Assembly (NCBI GenBank): GCA_002840765.1
Contig: PHCE01000016.1
Location: 1 to 64,000, forward strand
Length of the DNA stretch: 64,000 nucleotides
Source of the DNA: Betaproteobacteria bacterium HGW-Betaproteobacteria-7
GTDB lineage: Bacteria; Pseudomonadota; Gammaproteobacteria; Burkholderiales; Rhodocyclaceae
Reading direction: 5' to 3'
Of this stretch, positions 47,494 through 57,761 are shown in pieces. A program made the translations under genes and the position numbers. Every line of letters starts with the position of its first letter. The first letter of the stretch is position 1. Below the pieces are notes generated by a model. The model had not been told where the DNA came from, made no database searches, and was given only the letters and a program-made list of their open reading frames with translations.

Positions 47494-48837
47494 TTACTCG
47501 CCGGCGACGGTCATCCGGTCGATCAGAATGGAACCGGTCTGCTTGCTGCCGCGGACCTGAACGTCGCTGCCGACGGCGACGATGCCGGCGAACATCGCCT
47601 TGAGGTTGCCGGCAATGGTGATTTCCTCGACCGGGTAGGCGATCTTGCCGTTCTCGACCCAATAGCCGGCGGCACCACGCGAGTAATCGCCGGTGACATA
47701 GTTGATGCCGTGGCCGAGCAGTTCGGTGACGAACAGCCCGCGGCCCATGCGCGCCAGCAGGGCGTCGCGGTCGAGTTCGCCGGGCTGGATGATCAGGTTA
47801 TGGCTGCCGCCGGCGTTGCCGGTGGTCTGCATGCCCAGCTTGCGGGCGGTGTAGGTGCTGAGGAAATAGCCCTGCAGGATGCCGTCGGCGACCACGTCAC
47901 GGTCGCGCGTGGCGACGCCGTCGCTGTCGAATGAGGCGCTGCCTAGACCGCACTTGATGTGCGGCCGTTCGACGATGTGGACGAATTCCGGCATCACCCG
48001 CTTGCCCAGGTGATCAAGCAGGAAGGACGACTTGCGGTACAACGCGCCGCCACTGGCGGCATGCACCAGGCTGCCGAGGATGCCGGCGGCCAGCGGCGCC
48101 TCGAACAACACCGGGAACTCGCCAGTCTTCACCTTGCGGCCGCCCAGGCGGGCCACTGCACGTTCGGCAGCGATGCGGCCGACGCTGAACGGATCGTCGA
48201 GGCGGGCGGCGTCACGGTGCGTGGTATACCAGTCGTCGCGCTGCATGGCGTCCTGTTCGCCGGCAATCACCGAACAGGAAATATAGTGACGCGAGGTCGG
48301 GTAACCACCCATGAAACCGAGGCTGTTGGCCGAGACGAACTGCGCCTGCTGGGTCGATACCGTCGCCCCTTCGGAATTGCTGATCTGCGGGCTGGCATCG
48401 AAGGCCGCCTGCTCGCAGCGACGTGCCGTCTCGATGGCATCCTCGACGCTCAAGGCCCACGGATGATAGAGGTCGAGATCGGGGCAATCCTTGGCCATCA
48501 GCGCCGCCTCGGCCAGGCCGGCGCAGTCGTCCTCGGCGGTGAAACGGGCGATGGCCAGCGCTGCCTCGACGGTTTCGCGCAGGGCCTGCGGCGAAAAATC
48601 GGAGGTGCTGGCGTAGCCCTTGCGCTGACCAGAATAGACGGTGATGCCGACACCCTTGTCGCGATTGAACTCGATGGTTTCGACCTCGTCGCAGCGGACG
48701 CCGACGGTCTGGCCGAAACCTTCGGAAACATCGACCTCGCAGGCCGTCGCCCCATTTTGGCTGGCATGTCCGAGGACATCGGCGGCCAGTTGCTGGAGGG
48801 TAGCGTAGGAATAGGAGAAGGCAGCAGTATCGGGCAT
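47494..48837 (-). CDS. pmbA: Metalloprotease PmbA (TldE)
   Basis: A 447-residue member of the TldD/TldE family. TldD/TldE heterodimers degrade unfolded peptides and mature some microcins. The TldE subunit lacks the H-E-x-x-x-H zinc site of TldD, and none is seen here. Family stretches include G-V-R-C-D-E-V-E-T-I-E and the C-terminal G-S-D-V-Q-V-R-G-S. tldD is not in the window. Divergent from darP by 67 bases, the usual arrangement. Confidence 0.94.
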   Translation of the reverse strand: MPDTAAFSYSYATLQQLAADVLGHASQNGATACEVDVSEGFGQTVGVRCDEVETIEFNRDKGVGITVYSGQRKGYASTSDFSPQALRETVEAALAIARFTAEDDCAGLAEAALMAKDCPDLDLYHPWALSVEDAIETARRCEQAAFDASPQISNSEGATVSTQQAQFVSANSLGFMGGYPTSRHYISCSVIAGEQDAMQRDDWYTTHRDAARLDDPFSVGRIAAERAVARLGGRKVKTGEFPVLFEAPLAAGILGSLVHAASGGALYRKSSFLLDHLGKRVMPEFVHIVERPHIKCGLGSASFDSDGVATRDRDVVADGILQGYFLSTYTARKLGMQTTGNAGGSHNLIIQPGELDRDALLARMGRGLFVTELLGHGINYVTGDYSRGAAGYWVENGKIAYPVEEITIAGNLKAMFAGIVAVGSDVQVRGSKQTGSILIDRMTVAGE

Positions 48838-48904
48838 GGAGGCGGCGTCGAAGCGGGAAAGCCGCTATCATAGCAGCCCGCCCCAGCCAGCCCGCGAACC
48901 ACCC

Positions 48905-49429
48905 ATGGAAGAAGAAGATTTCACCGAAAGTACCGGCCGCCCGTCTAAAACCAAGAAGAAAGAGGCGATGCACGAGCTGCGCGACCTCGGCGCCGAACTG
49001 GTCGAACTATCGGTCGGCCAACTGAAGCGCATCAACCTGCCGGAGAACATTTACGAGACGGTGCGCGAATGCCAGAAGATCACCGCTCACGGCGCCCGTC
49101 GGCGGCAGATCGCGTATCTCGGCAAGCTTATGCGTGGCGTCGACGAAGAACCGATCCGTGAAGGCCTGGCCCTGCTGCGCGGCGAATCGTCCGCCGAGAC
49201 AGCGCGTTTGCACCGCCTTGAGCGCTTCCGCACACGCCTGCTGGAAGACGAAGCCTTCCTCAGCGAAATCGCCGCCCTGTGGCCGCAGGTTGATCAGCAG
49301 CACCTGCGCCAACTGCGCCGTAATGCGCTGAAGGAACAGGAGACCAACAAGCCGCCGAAGAATTTCCGCGCCATCTTCCAGGTGCTGCAGGAACTCGAGA
49401 GAGAAGGAACGCCCGATGTCAGCGAATGA
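48905..49429 (+). CDS. darP: Ribosome-associated protein DarP (YjgA)
   Basis: A 174-residue basic, mainly helical protein of the YjgA/DUF615 family, which binds late 50S precursors. Motifs: E-L-V-x-L-S-x-x-Q-L-K-R-I-N-L-P and R-R-Q-I-A-Y-L-G-K-L-M-R near residue 70. The ATG at 48905 follows the family N-terminus; the frame extends 23 codons upstream into the pmbA start region and was not used. The mog gene begins 14 bases before its stop. Confidence 0.93.
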   Translation: MEEEDFTESTGRPSKTKKKEAMHELRDLGAELVELSVGQLKRINLPENIYETVRECQKITAHGARRRQIAYLGKLMRGVDEEPIREGLALLRGESSAETARLHRLERFRTRLLEDEAFLSEIAALWPQVDQQHLRQLRRNALKEQETNKPPKNFRAIFQVLQELEREGTPDVSE

Positions 49430-50012
49430 CGAACTGAAGGTCGGCCTGGTTTCGATCAGCGACCGCGCCTCGGCCGGTATTTACGAAGACAAGGGCATCC
49501 CGGCCCTGCAGGAGTGGCTGGGTAACGCCCTGACCTCGCCGTGGCGGGCCGAGGCGCGGCTGATCGCCGACGACCGGGCGAGTATCGAGCAAACGCTGAT
49601 CGAACTGGTCGACGACTGCCATTGCGACCTGGTCCTGACCACCGGCGGCACTGGTCCGGCACTCCGCGACGTCACGCCGGAAGCGACGCTGGCCGTCGCC
49701 GACAAGGAAATGCCCGGCTTTGGCGAGGAAATGCGGCGGATCAGCCTTAATTTCGTGCCGACGGCGATCCTTTCGCGCCAGGTGGCGGTGATCCGCAAGC
49801 AGTCGCTGATCATCAATCTGCCAGGTCAGCCGAAGTCGATCAAGGAAACGCTGGAAGGCGTGCGCAATGCCACCGGCGAAGTCACTCACGTCGGCATCTT
49901 CGCCGCCGTTCCCTATTGCCTCGACCTGATCGGCGGCCCTTACGCCGAAACCGACCCGGCCGTGGTCAAGGCCTTCCGGCCGAAGACGGCGATCCGCCCG
50001 CCACGCACCTGA
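49416..50012 (+). CDS. mog: Molybdopterin adenylyltransferase
   Basis: A 198-residue MogA that adenylates molybdopterin before molybdate insertion. Motifs T-T-G-G-T-G-P-A-L-R-D-V-T-P-E-A and L-P-G-Q-P-K-S-I are the substrate-binding loops. Its start overlaps the end of darP, as in several betaproteobacteria with darP-mog-pmbA neighbourhoods. Together with the MoeB/ThiF gene it suggests a functional molybdenum cofactor pathway elsewhere completed. Confidence 0.94.
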   Translation: MSANDELKVGLVSISDRASAGIYEDKGIPALQEWLGNALTSPWRAEARLIADDRASIEQTLIELVDDCHCDLVLTTGGTGPALRDVTPEATLAVADKEMPGFGEEMRRISLNFVPTAILSRQVAVIRKQSLIINLPGQPKSIKETLEGVRNATGEVTHVGIFAAVPYCLDLIGGPYAETDPAVVKAFRPKTAIRPPRT

Positions 50013-50027
50013 ACACCGCCCGCCGTT

Positions 50028-51566
50028 TCAGGCGAGGCGGCTGAGGTGGTAGCGGGCCAGCTCGTAGTCGGCGGTCTGCTCGACGAGGGCGGCCGGCACC
50101 AGCAGGCAGCGGCGACCGTCGATGGTGAATTCCATGCTTTCCTGCAGGTCGAAACTGGCAGGTGGCAGCACCACCAGTACCTCGCCCGGCTCGCCGCGAT
50201 TTTCCAGCAGCAGCGCCGGCGTGCCGGAGACGGCGGCATAGGAAGAGGCGCCCCGCACCTTCAGCTCCACCGAACAAGCCTGACGGGCCATGGTTTCGAT
50301 ACCGACCTGGGCGTCGCTCTCAGTCGCCCGGTGATAGCGACGGACGATGCCGAGCAGCCAGTTGTCGCCACCCTCGGGCTGGATCGCCACCAGGGCGCCG
50401 ACACGCAGCCAGTCGGCCGGGATGTCATTGACCAGCGCGCCGAAGCCGCCACGACTGACGTTATCGACCACCCAGCTCTCCATCTGCAGGCCAGCCGGCT
50501 TGCCACCGAACTCGCCGGAGAAGGCGACAAAGGCATTGACCAAGCCATTGAGCACCGACATCCGGTGCTTGACGCGGTGCCGGTCATGGCGGCGCTGCGG
50601 TGGGATCGGCGCCAGATAGGCGGCCAGATGACGCAATACCGGAATCAGCGTACGCGGATAATATTGGGCGCCCAGCTTGAGATCTGCCGGTATGTCGTCA
50701 CCGCGCTCCAGCCCGCGCAGCAGTTCGCAGATGGCGGCATGCGCCGGGCCGGGTTTGAAGAAGCGCTGGCTGGCCACCGCCGCCGTCGGCATCCGTGCCA
50801 GCCGCAGCGGTGGCTGGGCCTGTGTCAGATCGACCCAATAGACGCAGTCGTGCTGTACTTCGGCGGTGAGCACGAAACCGCCGAGAAAGTGTTCGATCAG
50901 CCGTTCAGCCAGTTCGATCTCAAGCGGCAGCAAACTGTCAGTCGAGGCCGCCTGAAAAACCATCACCTTCTGATATTCCTGGACCGGCGAACTGATGGTG
51001 CCGCCGAGCTGCACCGCACGCGTGTCCACGCCAGCCGCCTCGGCACTCAGCAGCGCCCGGCCCAGCCGGGCCCAGATGGCACTGTCCGACGGCCCGTAGT
51101 GAAACTGCTCCCATTTCAGGGCGGCGGCCAGCGCCGCAATCAACCGGGCACAGATCACCGGCAGCGCGGTCTTGAGCTGATCGGCCGGCCGGCCACCGGC
51201 CGCCATAGCGTTCAGGCAGCGCTCGTAAGCATCGGCGAGCAGCAGCCAGAACCCATGGCTGATCGACCACAGGCGCTTTTCCTCGGCCCGCGACAGGCGC
51301 GGCGTATGCAGGTAATCACGGCACAGGCGGCGCAAATGCGGCTGCACCACCTCGTCGAACTGGCGTGCCGCCTCATACAGGCGATCGATGGGCAGTTGGT
51401 CGGCGGCTTGAGACGACTCCAGCCAGCCGGCCAGTTCATCCACCGCGCGAAAGGCGTTGTCCTTGGGCAAACCAGCAATGATGCGCTTCAACTCCTGCGC
51501 ATCGGCCAGCGGATGCAGGTCCTTCTTGCCAAAAATACTGCCCAGATTGCTTACTTGATCGAGCAC
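50028..51566 (-). CDS. Uncharacterised protein with a C-terminal PilZ-like domain
   Basis: A 512-residue cytoplasmic protein. The first 330 residues are helical and unlike anything I know. The part from about 350 to 500 reads [12 protein letters not shown], then [14 protein letters not shown], the R-x-x-x-R and N-x-S-x-x-G pair that binds cyclic di-GMP in PilZ domains. The GTG start has an AGGAGG site. It stands alone between mog and thyA on the opposite strand. I judge PilZ likely by motif; the effector role is unknown. Confidence 0.65.
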   Translation of the reverse strand: MLDQVSNLGSIFGKKDLHPLADAQELKRIIAGLPKDNAFRAVDELAGWLESSQAADQLPIDRLYEAARQFDEVVQPHLRRLCRDYLHTPRLSRAEEKRLWSISHGFWLLLADAYERCLNAMAAGGRPADQLKTALPVICARLIAALAAALKWEQFHYGPSDSAIWARLGRALLSAEAAGVDTRAVQLGGTISSPVQEYQKVMVFQAASTDSLLPLEIELAERLIEHFLGGFVLTAEVQHDCVYWVDLTQAQPPLRLARMPTAAVASQRFFKPGPAHAAICELLRGLERGDDIPADLKLGAQYYPRTLIPVLRHLAAYLAPIPPQRRHDRHRVKHRMSVLNGLVNAFVAFSGEFGGKPAGLQMESWVVDNVSRGGFGALVNDIPADWLRVGALVAIQPEGGDNWLLGIVRRYHRATESDAQVGIETMARQACSVELKVRGASSYAAVSGTPALLLENRGEPGEVLVVLPPASFDLQESMEFTIDGRRCLLVPAALVEQTADYELARYHLSRLA

Positions 51567-51676
51567 GAGGCCTCCTCTGCCTGTTTTTATCGTCTAAGTT
51601 TAGCCGGAGAATGCCAAATCCGCCGACATCCGGCAGCAGATGTAAAATTGTTGTTTTCGTTCGAGACCTTTTCCTC

Positions 51677-52471
51677 ATGCAGCAATACTTGGACCTCATG
51701 CGTCACGTGCTGGACAACGGCCACGACAAATCCGACCGCACCGGCACCGGCACGCGCTCCGTCTTTGGCTGGCAGATGCGTTTCGACCTCAGCCAGGGCT
51801 TCCCGGTACTGACCACCAAGAAGCTGCACCTGAAATCGATCGTCCACGAACTGCTGTGGTTCCTCCAGGGCGATACCAACATCAAGTACCTGCAGGAGCA
51901 CGGCGTCCGCATCTGGGACGAATGGGCCGACGAACAGGGCGATCTCGGACCGGTCTACGGCAAGCAGTGGCGGCGCTGGGAAACGCCGGACGGCCGCCTC
52001 ATCGACCAGATCACGCAACTGGTGCACAGCCTCAAGCACAACCCGGATTCGCGCCGCCACATCGTCTCTGCCTGGAACCCGGGCGACGTCGACAGCATGG
52101 CCCTGCCCCCCTGCCATTGCCTGTTCCAGTTCTACGTCGCCGACGGCAAGCTGTCCTGCCAACTCTACCAGCGCAGTGCCGACATCTTCCTCGGCGTGCC
52201 TTTCAACATCGCCTCCTACGCGCTGCTCACCCTGATGTTGTCGCAGGTCTGCGGCTATCGCCCCGGTGAGTTCGTGCACACCTTCGGCGATGCGCATCTC
52301 TATTCCAATCACTTCGAGCAGGCCAGACTGCAGTTGAGCCGCCAGCCGCGACCGCTGCCGACGCTGTGGATCAACCCCGAAGTGCGTGACATCTTCGCCT
52401 TCCGCTTCGAAGATTTCCGCCTTGAAGGCTACGATCCGCAACCGCACATCGCCGCCCCGGTCGCCGTCTAG
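51677..52471 (+). CDS. thyA: Thymidylate synthase
   Basis: A 264-residue ThyA, identical in length to the E. coli enzyme, making dTMP from dUMP with methylenetetrahydrofolate. The catalytic Cys146 is in [12 protein letters not shown]. Other signatures: [26 protein letters not shown]. The ATG at 51677 is chosen for the family start; an in-frame ATG 22 codons earlier overlaps the divergent promoter zone. glk follows 3 bases later. folA (dihydrofolate reductase), often downstream, is replaced here by glk. Confidence 0.97.
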   Translation: MQQYLDLMRHVLDNGHDKSDRTGTGTRSVFGWQMRFDLSQGFPVLTTKKLHLKSIVHELLWFLQGDTNIKYLQEHGVRIWDEWADEQGDLGPVYGKQWRRWETPDGRLIDQITQLVHSLKHNPDSRRHIVSAWNPGDVDSMALPPCHCLFQFYVADGKLSCQLYQRSADIFLGVPFNIASYALLTLMLSQVCGYRPGEFVHTFGDAHLYSNHFEQARLQLSRQPRPLPTLWINPEVRDIFAFRFEDFRLEGYDPQPHIAAPVAV

Positions 52472-52474
52472 AGC

Positions 52475-53401
52475 ATGATTCTCGGCGGCGACCTCGGTGG
52501 CACCAAGACCCTGCTGGCGCTGGCTGAACGGACGGATGGCAAGCCCCGCATCATCCGCAAACAGCGCTACGCCAGCGCCGACTATCCTGACTTCGATAGC
52601 CTGCTCGGCGATTTCCTGAGCGATGCGCCGACCATCGAAAACGCCTGCTTCGGGCTGGCCGGGCCGACCGACGGGCGTCGTGCCAAACTGACCTACCTGC
52701 CATGGCAACTGTCCGCCAACGCCATCGGCCGGCGCTTCGCCATTGGCAACGTCCACCTTGCCAATGATTTTGCCACTGCCGCCCATGGCCTGCCGTTGAT
52801 CGGCGCGGAAGCGCTCATCCCCCTGCAGACAGGCATCCCGCTAACCGAAGCACCACGGCTGGTCATCGGCGCCGGCACTGGACTCGGCGTCGCCGGCCTG
52901 ATCGCCGACGGCGGCCGTCACCGCGTCATCCCCGGCGAAGGCGGCCATATCGGCTTTTCCCCGCAGACAGCGGAGCAGCTGGCATTGGCCCAATGGCTAC
53001 TCCGGCAGCGGGAAAGGGTGACCACGGAAGACATCGTTTCAGGCCCCGGTCTCACGCGCATCCATCGCTTCCTCGGCGGTGCCAGCCTCCCTCCGAAAGC
53101 CATTGCTGACGCTGCGATCCACGGCGCTGAGCCTGTGGCCATCGCCACGGTGGACCTCTGGCTCGCCTGCTTCGGCGCCTTTGCCGGCGACTTGGCCCTG
53201 CACTGGCTAGCCCGCGGCGGAGTCTATCTGGCAGGGGGCGTCGCCGGAAAACTGATGCCGCATGTCGACCTCAGTCCCTTTTTGAAGGCCTTCAACAACA
53301 AACGGGAACACGCGCACGTAGCAATGGATATTCCCATTCAACTCATTACCGATGAAGAATTGGGGCTGAAAGGCGCGCTTCTCACTGCCGCCGGACGCTG
53401 A
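52475..53401 (+). CDS. glk: Glucokinase
   Basis: A 308-residue Glk-type glucokinase that phosphorylates glucose with ATP. The N-terminal phosphate loop is G-G-D-L-G-G-T-K-T. I-G-A-G-T-G-L-G-V-A and G-G-H-I-G-F-S-P are the substrate and adenosine motifs. Shorter than the E. coli enzyme (321). It lies on the same strand as, but separate from, the glycogen operon, and could feed glucose from glycogen breakdown into glycolysis. Starts 3 bases after thyA. Confidence 0.92.
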   Translation: MILGGDLGGTKTLLALAERTDGKPRIIRKQRYASADYPDFDSLLGDFLSDAPTIENACFGLAGPTDGRRAKLTYLPWQLSANAIGRRFAIGNVHLANDFATAAHGLPLIGAEALIPLQTGIPLTEAPRLVIGAGTGLGVAGLIADGGRHRVIPGEGGHIGFSPQTAEQLALAQWLLRQRERVTTEDIVSGPGLTRIHRFLGGASLPPKAIADAAIHGAEPVAIATVDLWLACFGAFAGDLALHWLARGGVYLAGGVAGKLMPHVDLSPFLKAFNNKREHAHVAMDIPIQLITDEELGLKGALLTAAGR

Positions 53402-53420
53402 CTCCGAAAGCGACATCGGA

Positions 53421-53446
53421 GACACAAAGCAGTGTCGATATTTTTT
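53421..53446 (+). terminator. Weak intrinsic terminator of thyA-glk
   Basis: GACAC, AAAGCA, GTGTC: a 5-base-pair stem followed by GATATTTTTT. Short stem, but the T run and the position 20 bases after the glk stop favour a terminator. Confidence 0.45.
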
Positions 53447-53513
53447 ACAGACAGCAGACCACGACATTCCGAATAAATTACTTATTTTCATAAAAATCAA
53501 TGCACTAAAAAAC

Positions 53514-53530
53514 TTGGCACGATTTAAGCT
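53514..53530 (+). promoter_or_regulatory. Sigma-54-like promoter of the PEP-CTERM gene
   Basis: TTGGCACGATTTAAGCT: the -24 half TTGGCACG matches the RpoN consensus, and GG (53516-53517) and GC (53528-53529) have the required 10-base spacing; the -12 half has AAGC instead of TTGC. Transcription would begin near 53540, just ahead of the AAGGGG site of the ATG at 53577. PEP-CTERM genes in other betaproteobacteria are RpoN-dependent with PrsK/PrsR, which gives the match weight. An A/T-rich stretch with an IHF-like AATCAA lies upstream. Confidence 0.55.
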
Positions 53531-53576
53531 CATGATGAAAAGAAACTTTGTCTTGACCAACCAAGGGGCTCTAGTC

Positions 53577-54404
53577 ATGAAACTCAAAAAATTCGTTTCC
53601 AGCATGTTCGCAGTCATCGCACTTGGCGCCGCCTCGGCCAGCCATGCCGCCATCCTTACCGACATCGTCATGATCGTTGATGAATCGGGTTCGATGGGCA
53701 CCGTGCAAGCGAACCTGCGCAACAATATCGGCACCTTCGCCAACATTCTCAGCGCCGGCGGCGTTGATGCTCGTTTTGCGCTGATCGGCTACGGCAACAG
53801 CGCCATCGTCCCCCGCACCCTGACCACCTTCACCACCGCAGGCGGCTTCGCCACTGCAGCTCTCGGCTTGGTGGCCAGCGGCGGCACCGAGCCCGGCTAC
53901 ACGTCGATTGCCTACGCCCTGAATGCCTTCGGCAGCTCCGGTCTCACCTATCGCCCGAATGCAGTGGCCAACGTCATCCTATTCACGGACGAACCGTCGA
54001 ATGGCGACACCGCTCTCCGCGGTGGCGGCACTGCGTGGACCTTCAGCCTGATTGATCAACTGTTGACCGACAGCGACGCACTGTTCAACGCTGTACTGAG
54101 CGGCACCAACACAATCAGCTCTTTTGGAGGCCTGGCTACCGGCCATGGCGGTCAGGTTTTCGCCCTGAGCGGCTTGAATACCTCCAATCAAACGGTGGTC
54201 GAGAACTTCGTCACGGCTTTCGCTGAAGCCAAGCTGGAGGAAACCCTGACCTTCTGCCAACTCAACCCGACCGCCCCGCAATGCCAAGGTAACACTGTCC
54301 CCGAGCCGGGCTCCATGGCCCTGATCGGCCTGGGTCTGCTCGGTATGGCCAGCCTCCGCCGCAAGTTCAAGGGAAACAATAACGCCGTTCTGGCGGTTGC
54401 CTGA
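53577..54404 (+). CDS. Exported von Willebrand A domain protein with PEP-CTERM sorting signal
   Basis: A 275-residue secreted protein. Signal peptide 1-24 (F-V-S-S-M-F-A-V-I-A-L-G-A-A-S-A-S-H-A). A VWA domain (about 27-220) has the MIDAS D-E-S-G-S (35-39), a later Thr in G-T-E-P-G-Y-T-S and an Asp in F-T-D-E-P-S. The C-terminal PEP-CTERM tag begins V-P-E-P-G-S (241), then a hydrophobic stretch and R-R-K-F; 11 residues extend beyond the basic cluster. Such proteins are processed by an exosortase (not in the window) and are linked to exopolysaccharide and floc formation. The start is fixed by AAGGGG and by the promoter at 53514-53530. Confidence 0.92.
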   Translation: MKLKKFVSSMFAVIALGAASASHAAILTDIVMIVDESGSMGTVQANLRNNIGTFANILSAGGVDARFALIGYGNSAIVPRTLTTFTTAGGFATAALGLVASGGTEPGYTSIAYALNAFGSSGLTYRPNAVANVILFTDEPSNGDTALRGGGTAWTFSLIDQLLTDSDALFNAVLSGTNTISSFGGLATGHGGQVFALSGLNTSNQTVVENFVTAFAEAKLEETLTFCQLNPTAPQCQGNTVPEPGSMALIGLGLLGMASLRRKFKGNNNAVLAVA

Positions 54405-54456
54405 TTACTGCAGCACGACTGCCGGCAGCATCGGCAGTTGAAGAAAGCACCAACTG

Positions 54457-54496
54457 AACTCCGGATTGAATTGATCAATCCGGAGTTTTCTTTTTG
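54457..54496 (+). terminator. Intrinsic terminator of the PEP-CTERM gene
   Basis: AACTCCGGATTGA and its perfect complement form a 13-base-pair stem with a 5-base loop, followed by TTCTTTTT. Plus-strand only; the reverse direction has no T run. Confidence 0.93.
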
Positions 54497-54518
54497 CCCC
54501 GGCCGGGGTCACGTCGAT

Positions 54519-56387
54519 CTAGCAGACTGGTGTCAGCACGATCGCCGCCAGCGGCGGCAGAGTGATTTCCAGGCTGGCCGGACGATTCATCCACTCGCCG
54601 GGGATGGCTTCTAGAGCCCCGGCATTACCGAGATTACTGCCGGCGTAATAAGTCGAATCGCTGTTGAGAATTTCACGATAACTGCCTACCTGCGGCACAC
54701 CGATGCGATACGCCCTCAGCGGCGCCGGTGTGAAGTTCATGGCGACGACGACGAAGCTACCGTCGCGCCCCCAGCGCAACCAGCAGAGCACCGAGTGCTC
54801 GCTGTCATGGCAGTCGATCCATTCGAAGCCGGCGGCGGCGAAGTCCTGCGAGTGCAATGCCGGCAGGTCGCGGTAGAGGCGGTTGAGATCGGCCGACAGA
54901 CGCTGTATCCCCTGGTTCGCCGGCGCGGCCAGCAGGCCCCAGTCGAGTTCGCGGGCTTCCGACCATTCGCGTAGCTGGCCGAACTCGCCGCCCATGAAGC
55001 TCAGTTTCTTGCCCGGCGTCAGTGCCTGCCAGGCCAGCAACAGGCGTAAATTGGCGTAGCGTTGCCAATCGTCGCCGGGCATCTTGCCGAGCAGCGAACC
55101 CTTGCTATGCACCACTTCATCGTGCGACAGCGGCAGCACGAAGTTCTCGCTGTAGGCATAGACCTGGCCGAAGGTCAGTTCGTCGTGATGCCAGCGGCGA
55201 TAGACCGGGTCACGGTGGAAATAGCGCAGGCTGTCGTTCATCCAGCCCATGTTCCATTTCATCGAGAAGCCGAGGCCGCCGACATAGGTCGGCCGCGACA
55301 CCTGCGGCCAGGCCGTGGATTCTTCGGCAATGGTCAGGGCGCCGGGAAATTCACCGTGCACCATGGCGTTGAGCGCCTGCAGGAAGTCGATGGCTTCCAG
55401 GTTTTCCCGCCCACCGTGCTTGTTTGGTAACCATTCGCCGGGCTGCCGCGAGTAGTCGAGATAGAGCATCGAGGCGACAGCGTCGACGCGCAGGCCGTCG
55501 AAATGGAATTCTGACAGCCACCAGTGGGCCGAGGAGAGCAGGAAACTCCTGACCTCGTGCCGACCGTAGTTGAAAATGTGCGTACCCCAGTCGACATGCA
55601 GGCCAAGGCGCGGGTCTTCGTGTTCATACAAGGCGGTGCCGTCGTAGCGGGCAAGCGCCCAGGCATCCTGGGGAAAGTGACCGGGCACCCAGTCGAGCAG
55701 CACGCCAAGGCCGACCTGGTGACAGGCATCGATGAAGAAACGGAGGTCATCCGGCGAGCCGTAGCGGGCCGTCGGGGCGAAATAACCGGTGGTCTGGTAG
55801 CCCCAGGACTCGTCGAGCGGATGCTCGGTGATCGGCAGCAATTCGAGGTGGGTGTAACCCTGATCGACGGCGTAGGGAATCAGCCGCTCGGCCAGTTCGC
55901 GCCACAGGTAGGGTTTGCCGTCGGGATGGCGCAGCCAGGAGCCGGCATGCACTTCATAGATATTGACCGGCGCCTGCTGCCAGTCCCAGCTGGCGCGGCG
56001 GCGCAGCCAGTCAGCGTCACCCCAGAGATGGGTGGAAGGCGGCACGACATAGGCGGCGGACCCCGGACGCAGCTCGAAACCGCGGGCATAGGGATCGGCT
56101 TTCAGCAACACCGCCCCGCCCTCGCGCGGGGTGATGGCGAAACGGTAGAGGCTGTGCGGCACGGCTTCCGCCACGCGCAATTCCCATATGCCGGAGGCAC
56201 CAAGCGCCTGCATCGGGTGCGCCGTCGGCAGCCAGTCGTTGAAGTCGCCGACCACGGCAACCTGGCGGGCGTTTGGCGCCCAGACACGGAAAGTGGTGCC
56301 ATGAGCATCGGGATGGGCACCGAGCAGCCGGTAGGCCTGGACGTTACGGCCCTCGTTGAACAGGTAAAGCGCGTCGGAATGCTGCAT
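54519..56387 (-). CDS. glgB: 1,4-alpha-glucan branching enzyme GlgB
   Basis: A 622-residue GH13 enzyme that makes alpha-1,6 branches in glycogen. A CBM48 domain (about 15-105: F-R-V-W-A-P-N-A) precedes the barrel. Catalytic motifs: [12 protein letters not shown] with the nucleophile Asp, E-E-S-T-A-W with the acid Glu, and L-S-H-D-E-V-V-H. It lacks the extra N-terminal domain of E. coli GlgB and is so about 100 residues shorter. The ATG at 56387 has AGGGGGA; one 8 codons upstream does not. Divergent from glgC with a 54-base gap, so the promoters overlap. Confidence 0.95.
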   Translation of the reverse strand: MQHSDALYLFNEGRNVQAYRLLGAHPDAHGTTFRVWAPNARQVAVVGDFNDWLPTAHPMQALGASGIWELRVAEAVPHSLYRFAITPREGGAVLLKADPYARGFELRPGSAAYVVPPSTHLWGDADWLRRRASWDWQQAPVNIYEVHAGSWLRHPDGKPYLWRELAERLIPYAVDQGYTHLELLPITEHPLDESWGYQTTGYFAPTARYGSPDDLRFFIDACHQVGLGVLLDWVPGHFPQDAWALARYDGTALYEHEDPRLGLHVDWGTHIFNYGRHEVRSFLLSSAHWWLSEFHFDGLRVDAVASMLYLDYSRQPGEWLPNKHGGRENLEAIDFLQALNAMVHGEFPGALTIAEESTAWPQVSRPTYVGGLGFSMKWNMGWMNDSLRYFHRDPVYRRWHHDELTFGQVYAYSENFVLPLSHDEVVHSKGSLLGKMPGDDWQRYANLRLLLAWQALTPGKKLSFMGGEFGQLREWSEARELDWGLLAAPANQGIQRLSADLNRLYRDLPALHSQDFAAAGFEWIDCHDSEHSVLCWLRWGRDGSFVVVAMNFTPAPLRAYRIGVPQVGSYREILNSDSTYYAGSNLGNAGALEAIPGEWMNRPASLEITLPPLAAIVLTPVC

Positions 56388-56441
56388 GGGGTCCCCCTGG
56401 CGCAGTATCATAAGTTAAAACCGTGACCAGGGAGGTCCGCC

Positions 56442-57761
56442 ATGACCCTCAGCGCAAGCTGTCCCCACCAGCCGTATTGCGAGATGCGCGAACAGACCGA
56501 CATGCGATTCATCAGCCAGCTGACCCGCAATACCTTCGCCATCATCCTGGCCGGCGGCCGCGGTACCCGCCTGCAGCAACTGACCGACTTCCGCTCCAAA
56601 CCCGCGGTACCCTTCGCCGGCAAGTTCCGCATCCTCGATTTCACGCTCTCCAATTGCGTCAATTCCGGCATCCGCAAGATCGGCGTCGCCACGCAGTACA
56701 AGGCGCACAGCCTGATCCGCCACATCCAGCGCGGCTGGAGCTTTCTCGACGGGCGCTTCGACGAATTCATCCAGCTCCTGCCAGCACAGCAACAGATTGA
56801 CGAAAATCAGTGGTACCAGGGCACCGCCGATGCGGTTTTCCAGAATCTCAATTTTCTCCGCCGCTACCGGCCGGAGCATGTGCTGATCGTCGCCGGCGAC
56901 CACATCTACAAGATGGACTACGGCCGCATGCTGGCCTTCCACGTCAAGCACCGCGCCGACATGAGCGTCGCCTGCATCGACGTGCCATTGGCCGAGGCAC
57001 GCGAATTCGGCGTCATGGCCATCGACAGCGAGGATCGGGTGATCGATTTTGTCGAGAAACCGCAGAATCCGCCGGCCATTCCCGGTCAACCCGAGCGGGC
57101 GCTGGCCTCGATGGGCGTCTACATCTTCAACGCCCACTTTCTTTTTGAGCAGCTCGAACGGGACGCAGCAACCCCGGGTTCCAGCCGCGATTTCGGCAAG
57201 GACATCATTCCCCACATCGTCCCGCGCCACCGGGTGTTCGCCCACCGCTTCGCCGACTCCTCCGTCGGCACCGATCGTCACCAGCCCTACTGGCGCGACG
57301 TCGGCACCATCGACGCCTACTGGGAAGCGAATATGGAAATGACCAAGGTGACGCCGGAACTCAATCTCTACGACAAGGACTGGCCGATCTGGACCTACCA
57401 GGAACAATTGCCCCCGGCCAAGTTTGTCTTCGACGACGAAGGCCGCCGCGGCTGTGCCGTCGACTCACTGGTTTCCGGCGGCTGCATCATTTCCGGGGCT
57501 GAGGTCAGCCGCTCATTGCTTTTCTCCAGCGTTCACGTGCATAGCTGGGCGAAAGTGGAAGACTCGGTGATCCTGCCCGGCGTCGATATCGGCCGGCATG
57601 CCGTGCTCAAGCGCTGCGTCGTCGACAAACGCTGCCGCATACCGCCAGGCATGCAGATCGGCGTCGATGACGAAGCCGACCGCCAGCGCTTCCATGTCAG
57701 TCCCGGCGGCATCGTTCTGGTCACCCCGGAAATGCTCGGCCAGGGCGCCGCAAAACGCTGA
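56442..57761 (+). CDS. glgC: Glucose-1-phosphate adenylyltransferase GlgC
   Basis: A 439-residue ADP-glucose pyrophosphorylase, the committed step of bacterial glycogen synthesis. The N-terminal G-G-R-G-T-R-L loop, [11 protein letters not shown] and F-V-E-K-P are seen, and a left-handed beta-helix closes the protein. About 25 residues precede the usual start, with two cysteines (C-P-H-Q-P-Y-C); a second Met at position 15 or 21 is an alternative, but GGGAGG supports the first. It opens the glycogen operon; TGATG overlaps the next gene. Confidence 0.95.
   Translation: MTLSASCPHQPYCEMREQTDMRFISQLTRNTFAIILAGGRGTRLQQLTDFRSKPAVPFAGKFRILDFTLSNCVNSGIRKIGVATQYKAHSLIRHIQRGWSFLDGRFDEFIQLLPAQQQIDENQWYQGTADAVFQNLNFLRRYRPEHVLIVAGDHIYKMDYGRMLAFHVKHRADMSVACIDVPLAEAREFGVMAIDSEDRVIDFVEKPQNPPAIPGQPERALASMGVYIFNAHFLFEQLERDAATPGSSRDFGKDIIPHIVPRHRVFAHRFADSSVGTDRHQPYWRDVGTIDAYWEANMEMTKVTPELNLYDKDWPIWTYQEQLPPAKFVFDDEGRRGCAVDSLVSGGCIISGAEVSRSLLFSSVHVHSWAKVEDSVILPGVDIGRHAVLKRCVVDKRCRIPPGMQIGVDDEADRQRFHVSPGGIVLVTPEMLGQGAAKR

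Noticed and set aside
50046..51812. 588-codon open frame antisense to the PilZ-like gene
   Set aside because: The minus-strand gene has an AGGAGG site, plausible domains and convincing residue composition; the plus-strand frame has none.
53495..53507. IHF site AATCAATGCACTA near the PEP-CTERM promoter
   Set aside because: Last three bases do not match and it lies closer to the -24 element than is usual for IHF in sigma-54 promoters; noted only as a weak hint.
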